64,000 bases of DNA from the NCBI GenBank assembly GCA_942491465.1, contig CALOBA010000039.1, positions 40,090-104,089 on the forward strand, in the 5' to 3' direction. Each line of letters opens with the position of its first letter. Within the stretch, counting starts at the first letter, position 1. Source of the stretch: CALOBA01 sp942491465 (GTDB taxonomy: Bacteria > Pseudomonadota > Gammaproteobacteria > Chromatiales > Chromatiaceae). Of the stretch, positions 17,248 to 31,510 are shown piece by piece. Under the pieces are notes generated by a model. The model saw only the letters and a program-made list of their open reading frames with translations, did no database searches and was not told the DNA's origin. Made by a program: the position numbers and the translations under genes.

Positions 17248-18375
17248 TCAGCGCTCGGCGGGTCTGACCGTCACCCGCAGGTCCGGCCCAACCTGGCGCA
17301 GGTCCTCGATGGTCAGGGCCAGGCGATCGGCCATCCGCGCCAGCGCGGGCAGCCGGAACAGCCCGCGGGCGGCATCGCCCATCAGGTGCGGGGCGAGGTA
17401 GAGCACGATCTCGTCGACAACGCCGGCGGCGACCGCGGCCCCGGCCAACGTCGGTCCGGCCTCGATCAGGACCTCGTTTTGCTCGCGGCTGCCGAGATAC
17501 CGGATCAGCTCGGGCAGGTCGACGCGCCCGTCGGCGCTCGCCTGCAGGACCTGAACCTCGGCGCCGGCGCTGATCATGCGCAGGATGTCGGCGCGGTTGG
17601 GGTTGCAGGTGGCGATCAGCGTCGCGCCGGGCAGCGCGAGCATGCGCGCGGTGGCGGGCATGCGCAGGCTGCAGTCGACCACCACCCGCAGCGGCTGGCG
17701 CGCCGGCTCGTCCGGCAGCAGCGCCGGGATGGCATCGGGCCCCAAGCGGACGTTCATCGACGGGTCATCCGCCAGCACCGTGCCGATGCCGGTGATGATG
17801 GCCGAGGAGCGCGCCCGCAGCCGCTGCACGTCGCGCCGGGCCGCCTCCGAGGTGATCCACTTGCTGTCGCCGTCGGCCATGGCCGTGCGCCCGTCCAGGC
17901 TGGCGGCGAGCTTGAGCCGCACATAGGGCAGCCCCGTGCGCATGCGCTTCTCGAAGCCCGGGTTCAGGGCGTGGGCGTCCGCCTCCAGCACGCCGGCGCG
18001 CACCGCCACACCGGCCGCGCGCAGGCGCTCGAGGCCGCGGCCGTTGACCACCGGATTCGGATCGGCCATGCCGACGACCACCCGCGCGACGCCGGCCGCG
18101 AGCAGCGCGTCGGTGCACGGCGGCGTGCGTCCGTGGTGGCAGCAGGGCTCCAGCGTCACATAGGCGGTGGCGCCGCGGGTGCGCTCACCGGCATCCTCGA
18201 TGGCCAGGCGCTCGGCATGGGGCTCGCCGGCGCGGCGGTGGCAGCCCTCGCCGACGACCTCGCCGTCGCGCACCAGCACGCAGCCCACACGGGGGTTGGG
18301 ATCGGTGGTGTAGAGCCCGCGACCGGCGAGCTGAATGGCGCGGGCCATGTAGGCCAGATCGGGGTCGGGGGTCAC
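17248..18375 (-). CDS. ribD: Bifunctional riboflavin deaminase/reductase RibD
   Basis: 375 residues, full length. The N-terminal zinc deaminase domain (about 1-145) has the HAE motif (GEPHAERLAI) and the PCCHHGRTPPC zinc ligands. The C-terminal reductase domain (about 150-370) has RLKLAASLDGRTAMADGDSKWITS and the GPTLAGA nucleotide-binding segment. It performs steps 2 and 3 of riboflavin synthesis in the cytosol. The start overlaps the nrdR stop by 4 bp, the conserved glyA-nrdR-ribD order of proteobacteria. Confidence 0.97.
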   Translation of the reverse strand: MTPDPDLAYMARAIQLAGRGLYTTDPNPRVGCVLVRDGEVVGEGCHRRAGEPHAERLAIEDAGERTRGATAYVTLEPCCHHGRTPPCTDALLAAGVARVVVGMADPNPVVNGRGLERLRAAGVAVRAGVLEADAHALNPGFEKRMRTGLPYVRLKLAASLDGRTAMADGDSKWITSEAARRDVQRLRARSSAIITGIGTVLADDPSMNVRLGPDAIPALLPDEPARQPLRVVVDCSLRMPATARMLALPGATLIATCNPNRADILRMISAGAEVQVLQASADGRVDLPELIRYLGSREQNEVLIEAGPTLAGAAVAAGVVDEIVLYLAPHLMGDAARGLFRLPALARMADRLALTIEDLRQVGPDLRVTVRPAER

Positions 18376-18884
18376 GGCTTATGGTCCAGCTGCTCGAGCA
18401 GGTCGAGCTGGGCGGCCTTGGCCGCGGGGTTGGGCTGACTGCGCAGGCGCTCGATCTCCTCGCGGAAGGCCTCGATGTCCTCGAACTTGCGGTAGACCGA
18501 GGCGAAGCGGACGTAGGCCACCTGATCGAGTCCGCGCAGCTCGTCCATCACCAGCTCGCCGACCCACTGGGAGCTGACCTCGCCCTCGCCGCTGGCGAGC
18601 AGCCGGCGCTGGATGCGCGAGACCGCGGCCTCGGTCTGCTCCTGACTGACCGGGCGTTTCTCCACCGAGCGCAGGATGCCGGAGCGCAGCTTGCGACCGT
18701 CGAAGGGGACGCGGCTGCCGTCGCGCTTGACCACCCGCGGCAGGTTCAGCTCGGCCGTCTCGTAAGTGGTGAAGCGCTCGCTGCAGACCACGCAGCGCCG
18801 ACGCCGGCGCACCTGATCACCATCACCGGACAGGCGCGAGTCCACCACCTTGGTGTCCTGGGCGCCGCAGAATGGACAACGCAT
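18372..18884 (-). CDS. nrdR: Transcriptional repressor NrdR
   Basis: 170 residues. The N-terminal zinc ribbon is MRCPFCG...RRRRRCVVCSERFTTYE, and the ATP-cone domain follows (VVKRDGSRVPFDGRKLRSGI, then AYVRFASVYRKFEDI). NrdR represses ribonucleotide reductase genes in response to bound adenine nucleotides. It overlaps ribD by 4 bp. The extension past residue 150 is slightly longer than the family core. Confidence 0.97.
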   Translation of the reverse strand: MRCPFCGAQDTKVVDSRLSGDGDQVRRRRRCVVCSERFTTYETAELNLPRVVKRDGSRVPFDGRKLRSGILRSVEKRPVSQEQTEAAVSRIQRRLLASGEGEVSSQWVGELVMDELRGLDQVAYVRFASVYRKFEDIEAFREEIERLRSQPNPAAKAAQLDLLEQLDHKP

Positions 18885-19101
18885 TGGGTCTTCCCCCGCG
18901 CTAGGCCGACGGCCCCCGGTGGGGACCGGGGGGCATGGCCTCGGCAGTCGCCGGCCGATCGATCATCCTGAGCGCGGGAGGGTTCACCGCCTAGGCGCCA
19001 ACGACGCCGAGGTCTCGGTCGATGGGCAAGACTCACGCATCAACCGCCGGTCCGCGCTCAAGGCCCTTGGCGCCCCGGCGGCTGCAGAGGCTGGTCCTGA
19101 C

Positions 19102-20359
19102 TCAGCCACGGTAGACCGGGAAGCGCCCGCACAGCGCAAGCACCCGGGCCTTGGCCGCGTCGATGGCGGCGGCGTCGCCGCGGGCATCGATGACGTCGCA
19201 CATCCAGCCGGCCAGGGTGCGGGCCTCCTCCAGCGCGAAGCCGCGGGTGGTGATGGCCGGGGTGCCGATGCGGATGCCGCTGGTGACGAATGGCGACTGC
19301 GGGTCGTTCGGCACCGCGTTCTTGTTGACGGTGATGTTGGCCGCGCCGAGCCAGGCGTCCACATCCTTGCCGGTGAGGCCCTGCTCGATGAAGCTGACCA
19401 GGAACAGGTGGTCGTCGGTGCCGCCGGAGACCACATCGTAGCCGCGGGCGAGAAAGACCTCGGCCATGGTCTGGGCATTCAGCACCACCTGGCGCTGATA
19501 GTCCTTGAAGGCCGGCTCCATCGCCTCCTTGAAGGCCACCGCCTTGGCGGCGATCACATGCATCAGCGGGCCGCCCTGGGTGCCCGGGAAGACCAGGGAG
19601 TTGAACTTCTTCTCCAGCTCCGGGTTGGCCTTGGCCAGGATCAGGCCGCCGCGGGGGCCGCGCAGGGTCTTGTGCGTGGTGGTGGTGGTGACGTCGGCGA
19701 TCTGCACCGGGCTCGGGTAGACGCCGGCGGCGACCAGACCGGCCACATGGGCCATGTCCACCAGGAGATAGGCACCGACGGCATCGGCGATGGCGCGGAA
19801 GCGCTGCCAGTCCACGACCCGCGAGTAGGCCGAGAAGCCGGCGACGATCATCCGCGGCTTGTGCGCGTTGGGCCAGGGCCTCGACCTGGGCGTAGTCGAT
19901 CTCGCCGGTGGCCGGGTCGAGGCCGTATTGGACGGCGTTGTAGAGCTTGCCGGAGAAGTTGGGCTTGGCGCCGTGGGTGAGATGCCCGCCGTGGGCCAGG
20001 CTCATGCCGAGCACGGTGTCGCCGGGCTGGCACAGGGCCATGTAGACGGCGGCATTGGCCTGGGAGCCGGAGTGGGGCTGCACGTTGGCGTAGTCGGCCC
20101 CGAACAGGGCCTTGGCGCGCTCGATGGCGAGGCGCTCGGCCACGTCGACGTACTCGCAGCCACCGTAGTAGCGCTTGGCCGGGTAGCCCTCGGCATACTT
20201 ATTGGTGAGCACGCTGCCCTGGGCCTGCATGACCCGGGGGCTGGCGTAGTTCTCGGAGGCGATCAGCTCCACGTGCTCCTCTTGACGACGCTCCTCGTCG
20301 CGAATGGCCTGGGCAAGCTCGTCGTCGTAGCCGGCGATCTGCATCTTGGGGTCGAACAT
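19102..20359 (-). CDS. glyA: Serine hydroxymethyltransferase, interrupted by a single-base frameshift
   Basis: The N-terminal half reads from 20359 (MFDPKMQIAGYDDELAQAI) to about 19865. The C-terminal half continues in another frame from about 19862 (HKPRMIVAGFSAYSRVVDW) to the stop at 19102. Both halves are full-quality SHMT: HVELIASENYASPRV, YYGGCEYVD, GMSLAHGGHLTHG, VDMAHVAGL, and the PLP lysine motif in TTTTTHKTLRGPRGG. The join QRxHKPRM needs one base removed from CAACGCGCAC, so a one-base insertion is the simplest reading. The coding quality on both sides suggests a sequencing error or a very recent mutation. It heads the glyA-nrdR-ribD cluster. Confidence 0.93.
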
Positions 20360-20520
20360 GGGCGCCTCCTGAAGGCGAATTGGGGTATCGGGCCTGGCCC
20401 TCCGGCGCGGCCGGAAAAGCCGATCAGTATAGCTTAAACATGGGGTTGCTGTTGGCAGGTACGAGGGCGCTGCGACCGATCTGCGCGCGCCGGGGCATCA
20501 GGCCTCCGGCTCGCCCCGGT

Positions 20521-22191
20521 CTACTGCGCCGAAAAGGCATCCGACTGCTGCGGCTGCGCATCCTCGGGCAGCGGCAGCCCCAGGCGCGCCCGCTCGACGT
20601 TCTCGGCGGTGTCGAGCCCGCCAAGCGCGTCGCGGGCGCCGCCGTGATCCGGCCGGCGAAAGACGAGCCACCGGAGCAGGTCGCGCGCCGCGTCCGCGTC
20701 GTCGGCCTGCAGCCGGGCGTTGGCCCGCAGCATCACCACCGCGGGGGCATCGGGCCTGGCGGTCAGGGCGTCCAGCAGCGCGCTCCGGGCCGCGCGATGC
20801 CGTCCCTGGCGGGTCCATTCCAGGGCCAGGTAGAAGCGGGTGGCCGGCGCGGCGGGCTCGCGCGTGAGCATGCGCCGCAGGGCCGCCAACGAGGTCGCGG
20901 CCCGCGCCACCGGCAGCGGGTACTGCTCCAGCAGCAGGGCCGCGGCGCGGCGATCCCGGTCCAGCACCAAGATCCGGCTGAGCTGGTCCACGGCCATACC
21001 GCCGGGGAGCCGCAGGACGCGATCCAGCATCGACTGCGGCTCCCCACCCCGATCACGCAGCTGCTCCAACGCCGTGGCCACCGCGTTCGACGCCGACCGG
21101 TCGCCGACCTCCCGCGCCGCCCGCTCCTGCAGACGCAGGGCCTCGGTGTCTTGCGGATGGCGCTCGGTCCAGGCGCGCAGGGCCTCCAGGGCCGGCCGCC
21201 ATTCGCCCTCGTCGACCAGGATCTCACCACGCAGCCGCGTGAACATCTCGGTCTGGGCGTAGGCCGGACTCAACACCTGAATCTTCCACCTGGCGCTGTC
21301 GGAGCGGCCGATGGCGAGCAGCGCCTGCGCATGGAGGTAGCGCCGCAGCAGGCTGTCGTCGACCATCGGGCCGGCTTCGAGCACCGGCAGCGCCTGGTCG
21401 ATCTGCGCCCGTTGCAGGTGGACCAAGCCGCGCAGGACCTCCAGCGGGACCGGGAACAGGGGGTCGGTGCCGATGGCCAGCTTGAGCGGGATCTCCCAGT
21501 CCTCGAACCGATCCGGTCGCAGCAACACGCACAGCGCAAGATAGCCGCCGGGGCGGGAACGGCTGTCCATCAACGTGCCGCAGTAGCGCGCGGCACCGCG
21601 CACGTCGCCTGCGCGCAGCATCGCGACGATGAGGTCGAAGGCGGCGTCGATCCCCTCCGGATCCAGCGCCAGCGCCCGCTGTCCATGCGCGATGGCCAGC
21701 GGCCAGCGGCTGAACTGCATCTCCACCGTCGCCTTCTGCGCATGCAGCGCCGGCGAGCGCGGCTGCACCTGCAGCGCCCGGTTGACCGCGGCAAGCCCGG
21801 CCTCCCGGCCTTCGCGCAGCAGCCGCAGCTGGGCCCAGCGGACCGCCAGCGTCGGGTCCGCGGTCCGATGCGACCGACTCAGGCCCTGAAACAGGGTCTC
21901 CAGGGCGCCGAGGTCCCCCTGCTGCAACAGCACATCCGCCAACAGTCGCTGCACCGGCAGCGCGTCCAGGCCCCCATCGATGGCCTGGCGCAGGATCCGC
22001 TCGGCGCTGGGGCCGTCGCTGCGCCGCAGCGCGGCCCGCGCCTGCGTCAAGACCTCGCGCGTTTCGATCGCCTGCACCTCGGCGCCGTCCGCGGACTGCG
22101 CGGGCACGGCGCCCGGCGCGGTCGCAAAAAGCAGCACGGATGCGGCCAGCAGCCGTCGGGCCGCGCGGACAACGGATGGGGTCTGATGCAT
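20521..22191 (-). CDS. Periplasmic TPR-repeat protein
   Basis: 556 residues. A signal peptide (LLAASVLLFATAPGAVPAQS) precedes a body of tetratricopeptide-like helical pairs, for example PSAERILRQAIDGGLDALPV, WPLAIAHGQRALALDPEGID and HRAARSALLDALTARPDAPA. No catalytic motif is visible. The last part (LLRWLVFRRPDHGGARDALG) is still TPR-like. Such proteins often act in envelope complexes or in exopolysaccharide or surface-protein export. The partner is not identifiable, and the neighbours glyA and the hybrid kinase give no clear link. Confidence 0.75.
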   Translation of the reverse strand: MHQTPSVVRAARRLLAASVLLFATAPGAVPAQSADGAEVQAIETREVLTQARAALRRSDGPSAERILRQAIDGGLDALPVQRLLADVLLQQGDLGALETLFQGLSRSHRTADPTLAVRWAQLRLLREGREAGLAAVNRALQVQPRSPALHAQKATVEMQFSRWPLAIAHGQRALALDPEGIDAAFDLIVAMLRAGDVRGAARYCGTLMDSRSRPGGYLALCVLLRPDRFEDWEIPLKLAIGTDPLFPVPLEVLRGLVHLQRAQIDQALPVLEAGPMVDDSLLRRYLHAQALLAIGRSDSARWKIQVLSPAYAQTEMFTRLRGEILVDEGEWRPALEALRAWTERHPQDTEALRLQERAAREVGDRSASNAVATALEQLRDRGGEPQSMLDRVLRLPGGMAVDQLSRILVLDRDRRAAALLLEQYPLPVARAATSLAALRRMLTREPAAPATRFYLALEWTRQGRHRAARSALLDALTARPDAPAVVMLRANARLQADDADAARDLLRWLVFRRPDHGGARDALGGLDTAENVERARLGLPLPEDAQPQQSDAFSAQ

Positions 22192-22345
22192 GGACCTCGG
22201 AAATCTCCTATTCGGTCTTCAGTCGCGAAGGTACCGCGGCGCCGGATTCATGTACGCTATGAAGCCGACAATCGCGCCGAAGCCTCTGCCTAAACCCGTG
22301 ATCTTACAAGCTAACCGGGGCGCTAAACGGCAGTGTCGACACTGG

Positions 22346-27268
<4,923 letters not shown>

Positions 27269-27569
27269 GGTTGCGGTGGTTGCGCGAAACCTCGGTCGAA
27301 TCGAGCGCCGACCATCGACGCGGCCTAGGGGACGCCGGCTAGGCCGAGACCCTTTCGCCTCAGCTGCATCCGGGCGCCGGTGCCCGGTTGACGGTACACT
27401 ATCCCGGTTGGCGCATTCGTGTCGCGGGCGTTGGCCGGGGGGTCGCTCATTCGGCAGCGCGCCCCGCCCCTGCCCCAGCGGCGTCCCGCGCCGGCACGGT
27501 GCCCCCGGCACCCTGGGCGCTCCCGCCGCCGCTGCTCCAGCCGACAGGCCCGCAAGGGCATCCGATCCC

Positions 27570-28382
27570 GTGCCACAAACACCTCCACCACCCCCGGCAA
27601 CCATCCTCATCATCGACGACGAGCCGGTGCAGCTACGCGCCATCGTCGCCGAGCTGACCGCGCTGGGCTTCGAGACCCTGATCGCCCGCGACGGGGTCGA
27701 CGGTCTGGCCAAGGCCGAGCGGGGCAGGCCGGACCTGATCCTGCTCGACATCCTGATGCCCGGCTGGGACGGCTACGAAACCTGCCGCCGCCTGAAGGCC
27801 TCCGCGGCGGCCCGCGCTATCCCGGTGCTCTTCCTCTCCGCGCTCTGCGACACGGCACAGAAGCTCGAGGGCTTCGCGGCCGGTTGCGTGGACTATATCA
27901 CCAAGCCCTTCGACCAGCGCGAGGTCCTGGCGCGGGTCAGCGCGCACCTGACCCAACGCCACCTGTTCGAGCAGATGGCCGAGCGGATCGAGCCCCCGCC
28001 CCCATCGCCGGCGACCCTCGTCGGCGCTGCAGGCACCGCCCCCCGGGCAGCGGACCAGGCCGACCTGCGCTTCCTCTACCGCGCCATCGACATCCTGCTC
28101 GAGGAGATGGCCGAGCCGCCCTCGCGCGACGAGTTGGCGCGCCGCGTCGGCACCAATCATGCCCGGCTCGGGCGCGCGTTTCAGACCCACCTGGGCATGA
28201 GCACCTTCGAGTACCTGCGCGAGCAGCGCCTGGCGCGGGCGCAGGAGCTGGTGGCCGGCACCGACCAGCAGATCCGGCAGATCGCCGACGCCGTGGGCTT
28301 CAAGCGCGCCGGCGACCTCGCCACCGCCTTCAGGCTGCGCTTCGGCATGACGCCGCGGGCGTACCGCAGGCGGCATGGCTAG
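27570..28382 (+). CDS. Response regulator with AraC-type DNA-binding output
   Basis: 270 residues from a GTG at 27570 with an AAGGG ribosome-binding-like site; the open frame extends upstream but only through low-complexity sequence. The receiver domain has IIDDEPVQ, phospho-acceptor Asp in LILLDILMPGWDG, FLSA and the Lys in DYITKPFD. After a Pro-rich linker, the C-terminal 100 residues are an AraC double helix-turn-helix: SRDELARRVGTNHARLGRAF and IRQIADAVGFKRAGDLATAF, then FGMTPRAYRRRH. It is transcribed away from the four-sensor hybrid kinase, so it is the probable target of that kinase's Hpt domain. Confidence 0.9.
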   Translation: MPQTPPPPPATILIIDDEPVQLRAIVAELTALGFETLIARDGVDGLAKAERGRPDLILLDILMPGWDGYETCRRLKASAAARAIPVLFLSALCDTAQKLEGFAAGCVDYITKPFDQREVLARVSAHLTQRHLFEQMAERIEPPPPSPATLVGAAGTAPRAADQADLRFLYRAIDILLEEMAEPPSRDELARRVGTNHARLGRAFQTHLGMSTFEYLREQRLARAQELVAGTDQQIRQIADAVGFKRAGDLATAFRLRFGMTPRAYRRRHG

Positions 28383-28415
28383 TCCGTGCAACGATGGTTG
28401 ATCGCGCGATCCGAG

Positions 28416-28451
28416 TTGGCCAGACGAACAAATTGTTCGGTTTGCCGAACT
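28416..28451 (+). promoter_or_regulatory. Conserved upstream box, copy 1 (before the GlsB/YeaQ-type gene)
   Basis: It contains AACAAATTGTT followed by the inverted repeat GTTCGG-TTTG-CCGAAC. The same box recurs at 33955-33990, nearly identical with similarity continuing about 50 bp further, and in diverged form at 33234-33271. Each lies about 95-270 bp upstream of a small envelope-protein gene. This suggests a shared regulatory site or a short mobile palindrome. Confidence 0.5.
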
Positions 28452-28546
28452 CATTCACGGGGCAGCGCCCTACCTCGTTGCGAAACAATCTATGGTTGCC
28501 AACCCAATCGGCCACCGGCCGAGCTTAGCCCCAGCGGAGTCAAACA

Positions 28547-28792
28547 GTGGATATCACCAGTCTCTTGATCTTTCTCGCCATCGGCGCCGTGGCCGGTTGG
28601 CTCGCCGGCGTCCTGATGAAGGGCGGCGGCTTCGGCCTGCTGGTCGACATCGTGCTCGGTATCATCGGCGCCGTGATCGGCGGCTTCCTGTTCGGCCTGA
28701 TCGGCATCTCCATCGGCGGCCTGATCGGTTCCATCGTCACGGCAACGGTGGGTGCCGTGGTGCTGCTGTTGCTGGTGCGGTTGTTCAAGTAG
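28547..28792 (+). CDS. GlsB/YeaQ/YmgE family small membrane protein
   Basis: 81 residues starting at GTG (MDITSLLIFLAIGAVAGWLAG). It has three membrane helices with the glycine-rich signature of the transglycosylase-associated (GlsB/YeaQ/YmgE) family: GAVAGWLAGVLMKGGGFGLL, DIVLGIIGAVIGGFLFG and GSIVTATVGAVVLLLLVRL. It is an inner-membrane protein, commonly stress induced, of poorly known function. One conserved box lies about 100 bp upstream. Confidence 0.9.
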   Translation: MDITSLLIFLAIGAVAGWLAGVLMKGGGFGLLVDIVLGIIGAVIGGFLFGLIGISIGGLIGSIVTATVGAVVLLLLVRLFK

Positions 28793-28907
28793 GCCTGAGG
28801 CCGGCGGGTGCTGCGCCAACCCGGCGGCTAGTCCGATCGCTGATCCAACCCTGTTTGCCGGGCCCGATCGGGCCCGACCAGCAATCGAAACCAAACGAGA
28901 CACAACG

Positions 28908-29309
28908 ATGACAACACGTCTGTTCCTATCGCTCCTCGGCGCCCTTCTGTTGGCCAACACCGCGCTCGCCGGCGACATCCGCACCGAGCGGGTCCAGTTC
29001 CACAAGGGCGCCAGCAGCGCCACCGTCGAGGGCCACGTCAAGGGCCGCGAGTCCATCGACTACGTGCTCGGCGCGCGCGCGGGTCAATCCATGAACGTCA
29101 GCATGGCCACCGACAACGGCTCCAACTACTTCAACATCATCCCCCCCGGCAAGGCGGACGAGGCCATCTTCGTCGGCTCCATATCCGGCAACCAGTTCGA
29201 GGGCACCCTGCCGGCCAGCGGTGACTACAAGATCCGCGTCTACCTGATGCGCAACGCGGCCCGCCGCGACGAGACGGCCAAGTATCGCCTTGAGATGATC
29301 ATCAACTAA
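28908..29309 (+). CDS. PliG-like inhibitor of g-type lysozyme, secreted
   Basis: 133 residues from the ATG at 28908, with a signal peptide ending at ALA/G. The body follows the pattern of E. coli PliG as I recall it: VQFHKGASSATVEGHVKG, DYVLGARAGQSMNVSM, NYFNIIPPG, LPASGDYKIRVYLMRNAARR and KYRLEMII. PliG proteins are periplasmic and block goose-type lysozyme. The family call rests on this pattern and on the matching length. It sits 3' of the GlsB-type gene and immediately before a palindrome array. An LprI-like gene about 14 kb away is another possible anti-lysozyme protein. Confidence 0.75.
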   Translation: MTTRLFLSLLGALLLANTALAGDIRTERVQFHKGASSATVEGHVKGRESIDYVLGARAGQSMNVSMATDNGSNYFNIIPPGKADEAIFVGSISGNQFEGTLPASGDYKIRVYLMRNAARRDETAKYRLEMIIN

Positions 29310-29317
29310 TCGCGCCG

Positions 29318-29645
29318 GCGAGGCGCTGGCGCTCCATGGAGCAGCGGCGTCTCGCCGCTGATTGGCCGCGTCGGCGAGCCGCTGGCGCTCGGGGGCGGGA
29401 CGCCCCCGCTCCATGGAGCAGCGGCGTCTCGCCGCTGATTGGCCGCGCCGGCGAGCCGCTGGCGCTCGGGGGCGGGACGCCCCCGCTCCATGGAGCAGCG
29501 GCGTCTCGCCGCTGATTGGCCGCGTCGGCGAGCCGCTGGCGCTCGGGGGCGGGACGCCCCCGCTCCATGGAGCAGCGGCGTCTCGCCGCTGATTGGCCGC
29601 GTCGGCGAGCCGCTGGCGCTCGGGGGCGGGACGCCCCCGCTCCAT
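29318..29645. repeat. 77-bp tandem repeat array of GC-rich palindromes, 5' side of the RAYT locus
   Basis: Four near-identical 77-bp units plus partial ends. Each unit contains three palindromes with the GGCG-RGA-CGCC centre: AGCGGCGTCTCGCCGCT, GTCGGCGAGCCGCTGGCGC-type and GGGGGCGGGACGCCCCC. Units start at about 29332, 29409, 29486 and 29563. The array abuts the stop codon of the transposase gene. There is no supportable gene in it. Confidence 0.93.
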
Positions 29646-29647
29646 CG

Positions 29648-30214
29648 TCAACGGCGGCTTGCGCTGCCGAAGGGCCAGTCCTGCGCCCGCGCCACCAGCC
29701 CGGCCTTGACCGGGTTGCGCTCGATGTAGCGCACCACCGCGGCCAGATGATGATCATCGCGGATGTAGCGGTCGTAATAGTCCCGCGCCCAAAACGATCC
29801 AGTTCGGTCAAGCAGGTCATTGGCCTGTTTCGCGGTGACGGACTTCCAGCCCTGCACCACGCCGGGCAGCGGATAACCCGCCAAGGTCTCGCTCAACAGG
29901 TGCACGTGGTTGGGCATGATCACCCAGGCGAGCAGGCGATAGCGCTGCTCGTCGAAATGCAGCAGGGCGTCCTCGACCAGCGTGGCGACCTCCGGTCGGG
30001 TCAGGTGGCAGGCGCCGTGGCCGAGATCGAGGAGGCGCTCCATGCGTCGCAGCCGTTCGGCGTCGTCCTGTTCGGTCTCGGCGAGGAGGCATTGCAGGGC
30101 TGGTTTGGGCAGGGAATCGGCGAGACGAAAGGTGACCGATTGCAGCAGGCCGGGCGCGTCGATGTGGGGGAGATGCTTGCAGGAGCGCCAAGGCTTGGCC
30201 GGGCGGGGCGGCAT
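29648..30214 (-). CDS. REP-associated tyrosine transposase (RAYT, Y1/HUH family)
   Basis: 188 residues. The HUH metal site is in MPNHVHLL (His103 and His105), followed by a helix with GWKSVTAKQAN and the tyrosine-bearing segment RDYYDRYIRDDHH (Tyr146, 147 and 150; one is probably catalytic). The ending VRYIERNPVKAGLVARAQDWPFGSA is the classic RAYT C-terminus. These single-strand transposases recognise and move REP palindromes. Here the gene has palindrome arrays directly on both sides (29318-29645 and 30288-31510) with the same core motif, so it is probably the enzyme that spread them through the window. Confidence 0.95.
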   Translation of the reverse strand: MPPRPAKPWRSCKHLPHIDAPGLLQSVTFRLADSLPKPALQCLLAETEQDDAERLRRMERLLDLGHGACHLTRPEVATLVEDALLHFDEQRYRLLAWVIMPNHVHLLSETLAGYPLPGVVQGWKSVTAKQANDLLDRTGSFWARDYYDRYIRDDHHLAAVVRYIERNPVKAGLVARAQDWPFGSASRR

Positions 30215-30287
30215 CGGTGGCCTCCGTTGGGGTTTGGCTTTGTGGCATAGCGTTTCTCGTACCGCTTAGCTTGCGGGCGAGACCCCC

Positions 30288-31510
30288 GCAATCCCAGTCG
30301 GGGGCGGGACGCCCCCGCTCCGGGGAGCAGCGGCGTCCCGCCGCTGTTGTTGCGTTGGCGTCTTCCCGGAGGTTGGGGTTTGGGGCAAGGCGCCCGCTGT
30401 CGCAGTCGGGGGCGGGACGCCCCCGCTCCGGGGAGCAGCGGCGTCTCGCCGCTGTTGTTGCGTTGGCGTCTTCCCGGAGGTTGGGGTTTGGGGCAAGGCG
30501 CCCGCTATCGCAGTCGGGGGCGGGACGCCCCCGCTCCGGGAGCAGCGGCGTCCCGCCGCTGTTGTTGCGTTGGCGTCTTCCCGGAGGTTGGGGGTTGGGG
30601 GTAAGGCGCCCGCTATCGCAGTCGGGGGCGGGACGCCCCCGCTCCGGGGAGCAGCGGCGTCCCGCCGCTGTTGTTGCGTTGGCGTCTTCCCGGAGGTTGG
30701 GGTTTGGGGCAAGGCGCCCGCTGTCGCAGTCGGGGGCGGGACGCCCCCGCTCCGGGGAGCAGCGGCGTCCCGCCGCTGTTGTTGCGTTGGCGTCTTCCCG
30801 GAGCCCGGGGTTTGGGGCAAGGCGCCCGCTGTCGCAGTCGGGGGCGGGACGCCCCGCTCCGGGGAGCAGCGGCGTCCCGCCGCTGTTGTTGCGTTGGCGT
30901 CTTCCCGGAGGTTGGGGGTTTGGGTAAGGCGCCCGCTGTCGCAGTCGGGGGCGGGACGCCCCCGCTCCGGGGAGCAGCGGCGTCCCGCCGCTGTTGTTGC
31001 GTTGGCGTCTTCCCGGAGGTTGGGGTTTGGGGAAGGCGCCCGCTGTCGCAGTCGGGGGCGGGACGCCCCCGCTCCGGGGAGCAGCGGCGTCCCGCCGCTG
31101 TTGTTGCGTTGGCGTCTTCCCGGAGGTTGGGGTTTGGGGCAAGGCGCCCGCTGTCGCAGTCGGGGGCGGGACGCCCCCGCTCCGGGGAGCAGCGGCGTCT
31201 CGCCGCTGTTGTTGCGTTGGCGTCTTCCCGGAGGTTGGGGGTTGGGGGAAGGCGCCCGCTGTCGCAGTCGGGGGCGGGACGCCCCCGCTCCGGGGAGCAG
31301 CGGCGTCCCGCCGCTGTTGTTGCGTTGGCGTCTTCCCGGAGGTTGGGGTTTGGGGCAAGGCGCCCGCTGTCGCAGTCGGGGGCGGGACGCCCCCGCTCCG
31401 GGGAGCAGCGGCGTCCCGCCGCTGTTGTTGCGTTGGCGTCTTCCCGGAGGTTGGGGGTTTGGGGCAAGGCGCCCGCTGTCGCAATCGGGGGCGGGACGCC
31501 AGCGGCCTCC
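30288..31510. repeat. About eleven 108-bp tandem repeats of paired palindromes, 3' flank of the RAYT locus
   Basis: The unit is about 108 bp. It holds GGGGGCGGGACGCCCCC, then GGGAGCAGCGGCGTCCCGCCGCTG, then a spacer GTTGTTGCGTTGGCGTCTTC and a G-rich stretch GGAGGTTGGGG. The second palindrome recurs at about 30327, 30435, 30541, 30651, 30759, 30866, 30973, 31081, 31189, 31297 and 31405. Small differences (GGGTTT/GGGGTT, tcTcg/tcCcg, lost single bases) separate units. The long open frames on both strands are repeat artefacts. Confidence 0.94.

Noticed and set aside
20360..20520. Glycine riboswitch or other leader element near glyA
   Set aside because: No tandem aptamer-like structure or conserved core is visible in the 160 bp upstream of glyA.
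30288..31510. CRISPR array
   Set aside because: The units are about 108 bp, nearly identical throughout and palindromic, with no unique spacers of 30-40 bp and no cas genes nearby.
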